Below are positions 49,013 to 59,233 of a stretch of 64,000 nt of DNA, in pieces. The notes below the pieces were generated by a model. The model was not told the DNA's origin, made no database searches, and was given only the letters and a program-made list of their open reading frames with translations. Made by a program: the position numbers and the translations under genes. Every line of letters starts with the position of its first letter. Within the stretch, counting starts at the first letter, position 1. Origin of the DNA: Pyrocephalus nanus (taxonomy: Eukaryota > Chordata > Aves > Passeriformes > Tyrannidae); assembly GCA_038380795.1 (NCBI GenBank), contig CM076268.1, forward strand, positions 4,581,001 through 4,645,000, in the 5' to 3' direction.

Positions 49013-49562
49013 TCTCCTTTTGCATCTTCAAAGTCTTTCCCATAACAATTTGCAGCTCGTGTCCACACAGCTGAATTTGGCTGCACACATTTTTTTTTAT
49101 GCTTTCAGTTTAAAAGAAGCATTTTGCTTCCACTGTCAGCAGCCTCTCTCTCTCTGGCCCCCTCTCCAAAGAAATTGTTTCTCACGTTAATGAGTTGTAC
49201 ATCGTACAAATCCTGTGTAGCAGCTCCCCGTACGACTCATTTCTCCACAAGACCTGCCATGTCCTGGGCAAACCTGGGAAACCTTCCAAGGCAGGAAATC
49301 TGCGAGGCAGCAGATTGAGAGTTATTGACCTTCAAGAATATAGATTTCATTTCTCGGGATCCTGTGCCACAGCCCTGTGCTGTCCTCACCTGAATAAATT
49401 GGCTCTGGAGTAAACAGCTGAATTTTTTTCAGAGGGTTGTGCAGGGGATTTGAGACACACAGTTCTTGTTTTTTTGGGGATGTTGGAAAAATCACCAGCC
49501 TGGGTTTGTTTTGTGGTGATATTGGAAGTCTTGTGGTCAAGCTGCACAAACAGCCAGGTAGT

Positions 49563-49818
49563 TCAGGAAACAGCCTCAAGTTGTACCAGGGGAGATTTAG
49601 ACTGCATATTAGGGAACATTTCTTCATGGAAAGGGCTATCCAGCCCTGGCACAGCTGCCCAGGGCAGTGGTGGAGTCCCCATCCCTGGAGGGATTTAAAA
49701 GCTGTGTGGATGTGGCACTTGGGGACATGTTTTAGTGGTGGCCTTGGCAGGGCTGGGGGAACAGCTGCACTCCGTGGTCTTGGAGGACTCTTCCAACCTT
49801 AACAATTCCATGATTCTA
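49563..49818 (+). mobile_element. CR1 fragment, about 255 bp
   Basis: Sense: 'tcaggaaacagcctcaagtt' to 'ttccaaccttaacaattcca' and tgattcta. Same subfamily as 34221 and 38232. Confidence 0.93.
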
Positions 49819-52418
49819 GAAACCTATGGACTCAGGGACACAGCCTTAGCACTGAGCTGGGGCTTTGAGTTCCCAGACGTGCTTTGGGAACACGTTGAGG
49901 TGTCTGTGCTTATCCAGGATTCAGTGGAAGAACCCGGTGAGTTTGTTTACAGTGTCAGTGCAAATCTAAAGTGATTTAGGCTTCCATTTATTTCCAGGTT
50001 TTTTTTCAGCTCCAAAGCTGTTTGCCTGAGATCATTTAGAAATATTTTCATAATGGAAAAGAGATAGAAGTGGTTTGGTTTTGGAGAGGGACTGGTTAAA
50101 TCTGGAACACACGAGACAAGGGAAATGATGGTAACACCGTTGCCTTTGAAACAAAAATATGCAAGAGTTATGGATGACTGAAGTTCCAAACAAAATGGCA
50201 ATCAAAATGAGGAAAGGTTAAGTGATTTTGAAAGGTTTCACTTGCTGACTTACCAAACAACTAAATATTAGTTCAGTTTCTGTAATTTGGTGGAATGTTG
50301 CTCGTCTGAGCCAAAATTAACTCAGTATGTGAAAATGTGCGCCTTTACTATTAAATTCATGTTAATTTTTGTTTAGAAATAAAAATATGCTCTGTATCAT
50401 CATGCTAGATTAGATCCATAATGTGGATAAAAACATTCAGCTCCTTCCATTTGCAAAGATTGCGTTGCAGAGCCCACAGTCTGCCTTGTAATTTCCTGCA
50501 GACGTGATCCCTCATTACCGTGATTGTAATTAGTCCTTCTGATGCGTTTTTCACCTTCAAGGCACTTCACAAACATGAGGGAGCTCATGTTCATTCCAGT
50601 CCTCTTCCCTGGATAAATAATATTCTGAACCCTGTTGTAGAAATAAAGAGAAATCAAGAGGAGGGGTCGAACATCATGAAAGGTTAATGCAGTGCCAGGT
50701 TCTGCTCCTCGTGAGCATCCACTGCTTTTTTGTCTTAAATCAGGTCACCCCTCAGCCTCTGTTTGCCCCAACATCTGCCCATTCCTTTTCTGTGGGACTC
50801 AAAAGCTTCTGTTCCCTCACTCAGTGTAGTTTCTAGCCCATATTTTGTCTCTGTCCTTTCTCTCCTGTAACTATTTTTCCTTGTGCAGCTCCTCACCTCC
50901 TGCAGCATCAGCAGCTCCCTGCCTCTCCAGGCTGCTGTATTCCAGCCCTTCCCTTTCAGTTTGCCAGGACAATCCCTCAGTCCATCCTTTGCCCTCCCCT
51001 TGAAAACTGGCTCCTTGTTTCCAGGGAGGAGCAGGGATGGAGACCCGTGGGACCCGAGCCACATCTTGGTTTTGTGGCATTGGTATGTCAGATTTGGATC
51101 CGAATTTCCAATTCCTAGGAAAAAAAAATATTCCAAGTCTCAGTGAGGAGTTTGTGCCCCTAAAAACTGTGCTCTGCCTGACTCCTCAGCCTGTGCTGGC
51201 AACAGTCTCCATTGCTGACAGTCATATGAACCCTTAATGTTTTACTCTTATTTTTATATCAGCATCTAGAACAAGGAATGTTCCTAAAAGTCTTACTTTT
51301 TCTGAGTTTTCTTGATATACTAAGAAATGCAATTTCAACTTGCAAATCAAAAGACAAAATTCACTCGACATTGATTTTGGGCTTTAAATGGTGGCATTTC
51401 ATTTGTGTGTTTTGGGGGGCTTTTGGGTTTTGGGGTGTAAAGTATCTCCTGTTTACAAAGTGGATGGGATTGAGGGATTTGTGTGGGATGGATGCAGGAA
51501 TCAGCTGTGTGCCTGAAGCTTTCCCCAGGGCACCATTCCTCCTCTCCCTCCCCACATCCAGCTCCCACCATCTTTGTCGTTTATGGTGGTTCATCTCAAA
51601 CTCCTCGTTCCCAAAGGTGGCTGGTTTTGGGGAGCAGTGGGGAATTATGTGTTCAGCCCCTTCCCTCAGCCCTCTTTCATCCATCTGCTCTTTGCTGCTG
51701 CATCTGGGTATTTCACCAGGGCAAGGAACGTGTGGCCTGGTGCCGAGAGGAGAATTAGGTGGTATGGACAGAGCATTTAAATTTAAGATGAAGGCTAATA
51801 CAATCTAAATGGATTTATAACTCATTCTTGAATCTCATTTTTTTAATAAAGCGAGGTCAGCAATGCCAACCAAATTTCAGCAGCAGAGGCAGATCATCAA
51901 GAATGATCTTAGATAGCCTGGTGTGCTAATTTAAGCATATTTTTGGGTTTGAGTGGTTCTTTATCTTTACAGCAGGAAAAAAAAAATGAAAAATGCACAT
52001 TTAAAACCATTCTTGCTGCTCCTCATTAAGATTGTTGCCTTCTGAAGAGCTGAAGGATATTGTTAAATTTCTTTGGGTCAGTTGAGATGGCTGCTGAATT
52101 TCATGGTTGAAGAACGAGAGGAAGAAGAACCAATGGAAATATAATGAGTATTTGTTCAAAGCAATATCTGCAAATTGCCTGTCCTGTCTAATATAGATTA
52201 TAGATATTAGGGGGAGAGAGAGGTGATTATGAAATATAATCAATCAGCAGCATTTATCCGAGGTCCTGTGGCTTTCTTTGTGGACAGGCTGTGTTTACAC
52301 ATTAGTGGCTATCTGGTTGGGCTGGCAGGAATCATTTTGTTTCTGAAGCAATTGGATCCTTTGACTTGATTTGCATCAAGTAAATTTGCATCCTCTGCCA
52401 GGGAAGGTCATGGGGATG

Positions 52419-53320
52419 TCCTTGGGTGCTGTCACATGGCACAGGCAGGACAACCAGGGGATCAGGTCCACTCAGATTGGGGTTAGGAAAGGCAGGTCCT
52501 GCCTGACCAACCTGATCTCCTTCCGTGACAGTGGGACCCACCTCATGGATGAGGGAAAGGCCGTGGATCAAGCGCAGTCAGGTCACAGGTGACACCAGGC
52601 TGAGTGGAGTGTTGATCTCTGGAGGGCAGGAAGGCTCCATACAGGGATCTGGACAGGCTGGATCCGTGGGCTGAGGCCAGTGGTGCCCTTGGGTCACCAC
52701 AACCCCACTCCAGGCTGGGGCAGAGGGGCTGGAGAGCTGCCCAGCAGAAAAGGCCCTGGGGGTGCTGGTGATGGGCTGGACACGAGCCCAGGTGGACAAG
52801 AGGCCAATGGCCCCAGTGCCAGCCATGGTGTGTCACAGGCCCAGGACCCCTCAGACAAGAGACATTGAGGGGCTGGAGCGTGTTCAGAGAGGGGAACAGA
52901 GCTGGGGAAGGGTCCGGAGCACCAGGAGCAGCTGAGGGAGGGGAGGGGGCTCAGCCTGGAGAAAAGGAGGCTCAGGGGGGACCTTCTGGCTCTCTGCAAC
53001 TCCCTGACAGGAGGGGGGAGCTGGGTGGGGGTGTCTGGCTCTGCTCCCAGGGAACAAGGGACAGGACAAGAGGAAACAGCCTCAAGCTGTGCCAGAGGAG
53101 ATTTAGGTTGGGTATTGAGAAAATTCCTTCATGGAAAGGGCTGTCCAGGCCTGGCACAGCTGCCCAGGGCAGTGGTAGAGTCCTCATCCCTGCAGAGATT
53201 TAAAAGCCTTGTGGATGTGGCACTTGGGGACATGGTGGCCTTGGCAGTGCAGGGGAATGGTTGGACTCAAGGTTCCTGAGGCCTTTTCAGACCTAAACAA
53301 TTCCCTGATTCTGTGATTCT
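52419..53320 (+). mobile_element. CR1 LINE, about 900 bp, internally deleted
   Basis: Starts in the ORF2 region at 'ccttgggtgctgtcacatgg' and 'gcaggacaaccaggggatca'. It loses a block just after 'gagggaaaggccgtggatca', then resumes with 'gatctggacaggctggatcc' and runs to the tail 'acaattccctgattctgtga'. This is the longest CR1 in the window. Confidence 0.92.
52449..52566 (+). pseudogene. CR1 ORF2 reverse-transcriptase scrap
   Basis: One frame reads VRKGRSCLTNLISF followed by DEGKAVD. This matches the conserved KGRSCLTNL...DEGKAVD stretch of the CR1 reverse transcriptase. About 40 residues survive without a start, the catalytic box or the flanking domains, so it cannot encode an active enzyme. 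Confidence 0.75.
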
Positions 53321-53522
53321 CTCAGCACAGAAATTCTCTCTCACAGCTCTGCCACAGCCCTTTGGCCCCTCAGATGCACGGAGTTCTCAGGCGTGAGACA
53401 CAATGCCTGACACAATTTTGTTGTGTTTTATTCAGATTTGGTTTATTTTAACGTTGTTGTTTAACCAAGGTATGTAATTCAGTTTCTTTGTTGTTGTTTT
53501 GTGATTTTTTTTTTCCTGACAG

Positions 53523-53612
53523 ATGTGGGAAGAGGCCATTGCTTTGGGTAAAGAACTCGCAGAACAGTATGAAAATGAAATGTTTGATTATGAACAACTC
53601 AGTGAACTGCTG
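53523..53612 (+). CDS. DOCK1: DOCK1 exon w10 (DHR-2 lobe A)
   Basis: The exon has 90 nt, 30 codons: [20 protein letters not shown] followed by [10 protein letters not shown]. These two helices continue the lobe A array. The [11 protein letters not shown] wording separates DOCK1 from DOCK5 ([11 protein letters not shown] as I recall). The acceptor tttcctgacag sits after a T-rich tract; the donor is gtaggt. Both neighbouring introns are phase 0, so skipping w10 would remove 30 residues in frame, but no sign of that is visible in the sequence. Confidence 0.97.
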
Positions 53613-54129
53613 GTAGGTTTTTTTAATGACATAGACACTGCAATAATTTGTTCAGAGTTGAATTCTAAAGCTTTTAAAATTATATCAAAAATCCTATAGT
53701 TATGACAGTAAAACACAGAAATAGATGCCAGTTTTGGCTTTGTTGGACCAACGTTGATTAACTGACTACCACTGGATTGCCTGAAAAAGATTGAATTTAT
53801 TTTTTTGAGCTGAAAGAAAAATATTTCAGTAATGTTAAGCTGATTTATTTGGGGTATAAAAGGAAATTTGGAATTTAAATATAAATGGGAACATGAAAAA
53901 AATACCCATTCTCTCTCAAGTGTCTTTCCATATTCACATTTCTTTTTTTAGGTATGAATAATCCCCAAGCATTCATGTCTAGAGTCAGTTATTTTTGCCC
54001 TGATGTTACCCATTCATTATGCCTGCACCATTTTTTTTTCCTCCTGTTCTCTTCCAAAGAGATAAATGGCAGCTGTCACTGTCCCTCCTCATGTCCCAAC
54101 CATTTCTGTGGGAGCTGGGACATGACTCC

Positions 54130-54680
54130 AGTTTTGTTGACGTGATTTGAGCCCAACGAGCAGCTCAGCCCCACATGGCCCCAACTCGCTCCTGGTGGGA
54201 TGGGGGAGAGAATCAGAAGAGTTAAAGGGAGAATAAATAAATAATAAAATGGATTGGATGAAGACAGTTCAAGAGGGAAAACAGGCCATCCGTCCATCCC
54301 CAGGAAAGCAGAGCTCTATCACACGTAACAGTGACTTGGGAAGACAAACTTCATCACTCTGAACATCCCCCTGTCCCTTTCTCTTCCCACAGCTCTGTGT
54401 GCTCAGCATGACACCACATGGCCTGGGACATCCCTGGGGTCAGTTGGGATCAGCTGTCCTGACTGTGTCCCTTCCCCATTCCTTGTGCACCCCCAGCCTC
54501 TCCCTGATGGGATGAGGAGAAGGAAAGGCTTTGGCTCTGTGCAAGCCCCGCTGAGCCATAACAGAAACATCCCTGTGTTATCCACCCTGTTCCCTGCACA
54601 AATCCAAACCACAGCTCCACACCAGCTACCAGGGAGAAAATTAACTCTGTCCCAGCCAAACTCAGCCCAGATGACTCAGA
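54130..54680 (+). mobile_element. Avian endogenous-retrovirus relic (non-coding 3'/LTR region)
   Basis: Contains the series seen in many bird ERV copies: 'gatgggggagagaatcagaa', 'gtgacttgggaagacaaact', 'cagctctgtgtgctcagcat', 'gtcagttgggatcagctgtc', 'cttgtgcacccccagcctct', 'acatccctgtgttatccacc' and 'gagaaaattaactctgtccc'. No gag, pol or env reading frame is present. It is an old inactive fragment. I could not fix LTR ends or a target-site duplication, and the family (ERVL- or ERVK-like) is not settled. Confidence 0.6.
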
Positions 54681-55040
54681 GCCATCTCCCCAGAAGTATC
54701 TCCATCCCCATCTCCCCAGAATCTCTCTTAGTCTGTGGCCTGCACTGTTGTCCTAGGGATTTGTTCAATAGAGAATATTCTTCATTTCAGTTTAAAAAAA
54801 ATTTGGTACAGATTGTTCCTCAGCTAGAGATGATTGTCATGTGTCAGAAATGATTATTCACCAGGGGGTAACTACTCTCCGAGTCCCTCAGTTTTAATTT
54901 TCCATCTCCTTTATGCTTGAACATGGGAACATGAACAGTTTGTGGCAGAGGCAGCTACTCTTTAATTACCCTACTGTATCCATTATGGAGGAGAAGTTGG
55001 AATTAACACTTTATTCATTGTAGCTGATGGCCACTGATCA

Positions 55041-55187
55041 CACAGTGATAGAGTGGTTTGGATTGGAAGGGACCTTAAATCTCCTCTCATTCCAGCCCCC
55101 TGCCATGGGCAGGGACACCTTCCACTATCCCAGGCTGCTCCAATCCCTATCCAACCTGGCCTTGAACAGTTCCAGGGATGGGGCATA
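55041..55187 (-). mobile_element. CR1 3'-end fragment
   Basis: Antisense: 'cacagtgatagagtggtttg' to 'cttgaacagttccagggatg'. Confidence 0.93.
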
Positions 55188-56158
55188 ACACCAAGTTATG
55201 CATTTTCCCCCATTTCTCTTGCTCAGTAAATACATCAGTGTTTAAGTGACAAAACTCCAGGCAGTGGTTTAAGCCAGGTATGGATATGGAGTTTCTCCTT
55301 CTTAGAGGAGGGGAAACCCAGAACTTCCAATCCTCACACCAGACAACTGAGTTTATCTGCTCTTTATTTACCAGCCAGGAGAAATTTGGAGAGATGTCAG
55401 AAAAACTACTCCTGGTGTGCTTTGGGCATTCATCCCTCATAACACAAAGATCAAATTCGTGCTCCTGAATGAGTCAGGTCTCACATACCCCATCAGCTTT
55501 TCTTACTGCTACTGCTGAATAGCTCTTTTTTTTCCTCCCCACAATAAAATGTAGAAGCTTTTTGTTCTTTCTGTTCTCCCTCTTGTCTCCTTTATTCAAG
55601 CAATATTAAATATTAGACTCTAAGACAATTCACAAATGACAAAATAGTTTTGCTGCAGATGAGCTCAGAAATACACAGCAGATCTGGGTCTTTGTGGTCT
55701 TCTTCCCATTTACCATTATCTGTTGTGTAGGAGCAGCAATAAACCTCCCCCCAAATCAGGAGTCATTTCTCTTTACAGAAATAATAGCCTAAAAATAAGT
55801 TGATGAACGGATCTTATGAAGCTGCTCGTTTGTTATTATTTCATCATTCGAGATGAAGAAGTGTCGGTGTCCCAAACAGATGGCGTCTGACACGCGTGTG
55901 TTTATCCCAAAATTTACATTTTCCCGCAGTTCTCAACTGCCTGCTTTCCATATGCAAATTAAGAGTCGTAAATATGGAAGAGAAGTAGTAGAAAAATGTA
56001 ATGAGATGTAACAGCCCCAAAAAGTGACAAGTCAGCACCAGGGAGATGAGCTTTGGTGTTTGCGGCTTCGTGTTTCCAGTGTGTCGGCATTGGAGGGATC
56101 ACAACTGGGAATTCAGACTGCCCTCCAAATTCTTGGCTTTCACTGCAAGTGAAACATT

Positions 56159-56300
56159 GGATATGGAGCGAGGAGGTTCAGCAAGATGAGGTTCATCAGT
56201 ATGGAGATACTGGATATAGAATGAGGGGGTTCCCCAAGGTGAGGTTCATTGAAATGGAGATATCGGGTATGGAACAGTCAGGTTCACCAAGCTGAGTATA
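56159..56300 (+). repeat. 53-bp minisatellite, about 2.7 copies
   Basis: Units start at 56159, 56212 and 56265: ggatatggagcgaggaggtt, ggatatagaatgagggggtt and gggtatggaacagtcaggtt. Each is followed by ca(g/c)caag.tgag, and the first two then continue into gttcat..gtatggagata. The third unit is truncated. Confidence 0.9.
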
Positions 56301-56464
56301 AAAATAATGGCTCCAGAGTCTGGTGTTTCAAAATGTCACCGTGTAATCTGATAGAGTGCTGAGGAAAAAGAGGCAAGTGAATCATAAAACAGATCTAGAT
56401 CTTAAGTGTAAGGGATCTCCCCAAAGTTCAGGCCATTTAAATTTCTCTTAAATTTACTTTGCAG

Positions 56465-56569
56465 AGAAAGCAAGCCCAGTTCTATGAAAACATTGTGAAA
56501 GTCATAAGACCAAAACCAGACTATTTTGCTGTTGGATACTATGGGCAGGGATTCCCAACATTCATAAGG
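56465..56569 (+). CDS. DOCK1: DOCK1 exon w11 (lobe A to lobe B of DHR-2)
   Basis: The exon has 105 nt, 35 codons: [18 protein letters not shown] then [17 protein letters not shown]. The VGYYGQGFP strand-turn is a signature of the start of DHR-2 lobe B, the beta-sheet lobe that forms one wall of the Rac-binding groove. Acceptor tttactttgcag, donor gtaagt, both neighbouring introns phase 0. Compared with human DOCK1 from memory there are only conservative changes (K to R at the first residue, L to I near the end). Confidence 0.97.
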
Positions 56570-57708
56570 GTAAGTGTCCATTTTTTCCATCAAGGTCAGC
56601 AAGGTTTCTTGCTTTGGAAATTTCTATTCCAATATTCCCTGTGGATTACAAGTGTATATACATGAATTACACTTTATTATAGAGACTTCTCAGGCATCTG
56701 TTATTACCATTTTTTGCCAATTTGAGAGTATTCTTTCGTCTGCTGAGCATTTCAAAAGGCACCATTGCAGAATTAAACCCAACTGGGCAAATGGAAGCTA
56801 TTCCAGGTTTCTACCCCGAGTCATAACACCCTTTTTTAATAAGTGCTGTATAATTTTTTCACCAAGTGCTCACTTTGAGATGAATAACGAGGTTAAGCAT
56901 ATTCAGATGCAAATTTTATCCAAACTTACTTTAATAATGTTTGATCAGTTAAAAATATGCATCATCTTTTGCGTTTTTCTTTAGGATTGAATTAAATCAG
57001 TGTATAAAGGGACTGTGTAAATGTATCTTAATGTTCTTTATTGTTAAAGAAATAAAACAATACTTACGAATAGAAAATACCTAGTTTTAAAGTTATTCTG
57101 TGTGCTGACAACTTAACAAAGGCAAAAAAAAAAAAAAAAAGCAAAAATCTTACACAAATATGACATCTGTATTGGTCTTTCTAAAAGAGTCAGTGTTTTT
57201 GGATCTTCCTCCTCAAATTTACATCGTTTTATGTTTTGTTTTTTTCTCTGCTGCTCCTGCTTGCTCACCTCAGCGCCTTTTAATATTTTTGTGTATGAAA
57301 AGCCTAATCTTGTTTATGTGCATGCATTCCACCATTTCCTGAGGAAGGTGGAGGAGAGAATTACAGAGGGAGGTCTTGGGTTTGGTAGAAATAACTTGTC
57401 TTAATATATTTTCAATGGCCACCGATTTTATAGCTTCTTGAGATCACGTTTTGGCTGATTTTAGTGTGGTTTATACACATACCTAAAGCTGAGTGCGTGC
57501 TCAATGATCTCAGCACTGAATCGGAGGTGAGAAAACCCATCTGTGCTTTACTGAGCCGGCATAAAATATTTGTAAACTATTGATTATGCCATAGTGTGGG
57601 GAATGGGAAATTCCTCGCTTAACAGCACTGGAGTCAACACTTTAGGATCCCAGGTCCTTCCTGAGGATGCTGGGTTTAGCGGGATTTAACGTGTCAATTT
57701 GTTCCCAG
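56570..57708 (+). other. DOCK1: DOCK1 intron w11-w12 (1139 nt)
   Basis: A phase-0, AT-rich intron with an A17 run at 57124. No transposon is recognised. Confidence 0.9.
57124..57140 (+). repeat. Poly-A run (17 A)
   Basis: Uninterrupted A17. Confidence 0.95.
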
Positions 57709-57850
57709 AACAAAGTGTTCATTTACCGGGGCAAGGAGTACGAGCGGCGCGAGGACTTCGAGGCGAGGCTCTTGACTCAGTTCCCCAACGCGGAGAAGAT
57801 GAAGACGACGTCCCCGCCGGGCGATGACATCAAAAACTCCTCTGGCCAGT
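57709..57850 (+). CDS. DOCK1: DOCK1 exon w12 (DHR-2 lobe B)
   Basis: The exon has 142 nt: 47 codons plus the first base of Tyr. [20 protein letters not shown] is followed by [20 protein letters not shown] and IKNSSGQ. It forms the middle of lobe B. The exon is strikingly CpG-rich (14 CpGs in about 105 bp, e.g. acgagcggcgcgag), unlike the surrounding introns and most other exons. Acceptor ttgttcccag. The donor gtatcc is non-ideal at +4 to +6. A long CR1 begins about 95 nt downstream. The next intron is phase 1 (t|at, Tyr). Confidence 0.97.
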
Positions 57851-58722
57851 GTATCCTTGGGCTGCACACTGGGAACAGCAGCGGGTCCAACAGCACAGGG
57901 CAAGGAGTTATGGCCAGTGGGAGCAGGAGGATGTTGTGGTTCTGCCCTTGTGGGTGACCTGGGGGTCCTGGTGGGTGGCCAGTTGTCCATGAGCCAGCAG
58001 TGCCCTGGCAGCCAGGAGGGCCAACCCTGTCCTGGAGAGCATCAGGGACAGCATCAGCAGCCAGGCCAGGGAGGGGATTGTCCTGCTCTGCTCTGCACTG
58101 GGGCGGCCTCACCTGGAATATTGGGGCAGTTTGGGGCACTGCAATATAAGGAAGATATTGAGCCATTAGAGAGAGTCCAAAGGAGGGCAATGAAGATGAT
58201 GAAGGGTCTTGATTTGAAGCCGTGTGAGGACACTGAGGGCACTTGGTCTGTCCAGCTGGAGGAGACTGAGGGGAGACCTCATTGCAGTTACAACTTCCTC
58301 AGGAGGGGCAGAGGAGGGGCAGGCACTGAGCTCTGCTCTGTGGGGAGCAGGGACAGCCCCCAGGGAATGGCTGGAGCTGTGTCAGGGCAGGGTTAGGTTG
58401 GATCTCAGGGAAAGGTTCTTCCCCCAGAGGGTGGTTGGCACTGAACAGGCTCCCCAGGGCAGTGGGCACAGCACCAAGGCTGACAGAGCTCCAGGAGTGT
58501 TTGGATGGTGCTCTCAGGCACAGGGTGTGACTCTTGGGGATGGTCCTGTGCAGGGTTAAGGGTTGGACTGGATGATCCTTGTGGGTCCCTTCCAACTCAG
58601 CATATTCTGTGATTCTGTGTAATAAACAAATTTTGTTGTTGTGTCCTTTTTTTGTGTTCCTGTTGAGCTGCTTGTTCTGTGTGACTTAAATTCACTTTTT
58701 ACTTCTTAACTCTCACATTCAG
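57851..58722 (+). other. DOCK1: DOCK1 intron w12-w13 (872 nt), mostly CR1
   Basis: A phase-1 intron. About 675 of its 872 nt are one sense-strand CR1 (57945-58620). Only about 95 nt of non-CR1 sequence remains on each side. Confidence 0.92.
57945..58620 (+). mobile_element. CR1 LINE, about 675 bp, third subfamily
   Basis: Sense: 'gacctgggggtcctggtggg', 'catgagccagcagtgccctg', 'agtccaaaggagggcaatga' and 'aaaggttcttcccccagagg', ending 'actcagcatattctgtgatt'. The 5' boundary is approximate. Confidence 0.93.
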
Positions 58723-58801
58723 ATATTCAGTGCTTTACTGTAAAGCCAAAACTGGATTTACCATCTAAATTTCACAGGCCAGTGTCAGAGCAAATCATGA
58801 G
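58723..58801 (+). CDS. DOCK1: DOCK1 exon w13 (DHR-2 lobe B)
   Basis: The exon has 79 nt: two bases completing Tyr, IQCFTVKPKLDLPSKFHRPV then SEQIM, and two bases of Ser. The YIQCFTV strand is conserved across CDM DOCKs. The KPKLDLPSKFHRP segment is the DOCK1-type version (DOCK5 has VQPVLDEHPRFKNKP as I recall), so this exon is one of the best for paralogue assignment. Acceptor cacattcag, donor gtgagt. The next intron is phase 2 (ag|t). Confidence 0.97.
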
Positions 58802-59148
58802 GTGAGTTTGGGGTGGTTTTGTGATTTTATCAGTCTCATTTATAACAAACTGCTTCTTGTTGTATAATGAATCTGTACAAAAGCCAAGGAGGATGGTAAT
58901 GGTGAGGACGTTTCATGATAATTTTTCATATTGGTAGAGATTCCATCCAACCCACTGGAAAACAGTGATCCCAGAAGCATTTTATGTCTGTGCATAAACT
59001 TTTTCTAATACTTGAGTTTAGCAGCGATTCCTAAACAGAGAGTGTTTGATTTTCATTGTAATTTTGGGAGCTGGAACTAAGTGGTCTTTAAGGTCCCTCC
59101 CAACTTGAACCATTCTGTGATTCCACAGTTCTTTTCCTTTTTTTCCAG
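58802..59148 (+). other. DOCK1: DOCK1 intron w13-w14 (347 nt)
   Basis: A phase-2 intron. A CR1 3' tail (59067-59122) lies just before the acceptor tract, leaving 26 nt between CR1 and exon. Confidence 0.93.
59067..59122 (+). mobile_element. CR1 3' tail abutting an exon acceptor
   Basis: Sense: 'gggagctggaactaagtggt', 'tttaaggtccctcccaactt', 'gaaccattctgtgattcc'. It covers the interval where the branch point of this intron is expected. Confidence 0.85.
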
Positions 59149-59233
59149 TTTCTACAGGGTGAATGAAGTCCAGCGTTTTGAGTATTCACGCCCCGTTCGA
59201 AAAGGAGAGAAAAACCCGGACAACGAATTTGCG
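59149..59233 (+). CDS. DOCK1: DOCK1 exon w14 (DHR-2)
   Basis: The exon has 85 nt: one base completing Ser, then FYRVNEVQRFEYSRPVRKGE and KNPDNEFA. The SFYRVNEVQRFEYSRP strand pair is typical of the end of lobe B in DOCK1. The acceptor tttttttccag follows a 20-nt pyrimidine tract that begins right after an upstream competing AG (cacag, 59127-59128). Using that AG would add 20 nt and break the frame. Donor gtaaaa, next intron phase 0. Confidence 0.96.

Larger units (their letters stand above)
44778..53522 (+). other. DOCK1: DOCK1 intron w9-w10 (8745 nt)
   Basis: A phase-0 intron. It contains CR1 copies at 46323, 49563 and 52419, a (TG)8 run and an A17 run. The 50.4-52.3 kb interval has long but unrecognisable open frames. 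Nothing coding is supported. Confidence 0.9.
53613..56464 (+). other. DOCK1: DOCK1 intron w10-w11 (2852 nt)
   Basis: A phase-0 intron. It contains an ERV-like relic (54130-54680), an antisense CR1 (55041-55187) and a 53-bp minisatellite (56159-56300) 165 nt before exon w11. Confidence 0.9.

Noticed and set aside
51278..51808. 176-codon open frame on the + strand in intron w9-w10
   Set aside because: No recognisable domain, low-complexity hydrophobic and proline-rich composition, overlapping open frames on both strands and no promoter or splice context.
57824..58396. 190-codon open frame on the + strand
   Set aside because: It overlaps the end of exon w12 in another frame and runs through the CR1 at 57945-58620. 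The openness comes from the GC-rich repeat, not from a gene.
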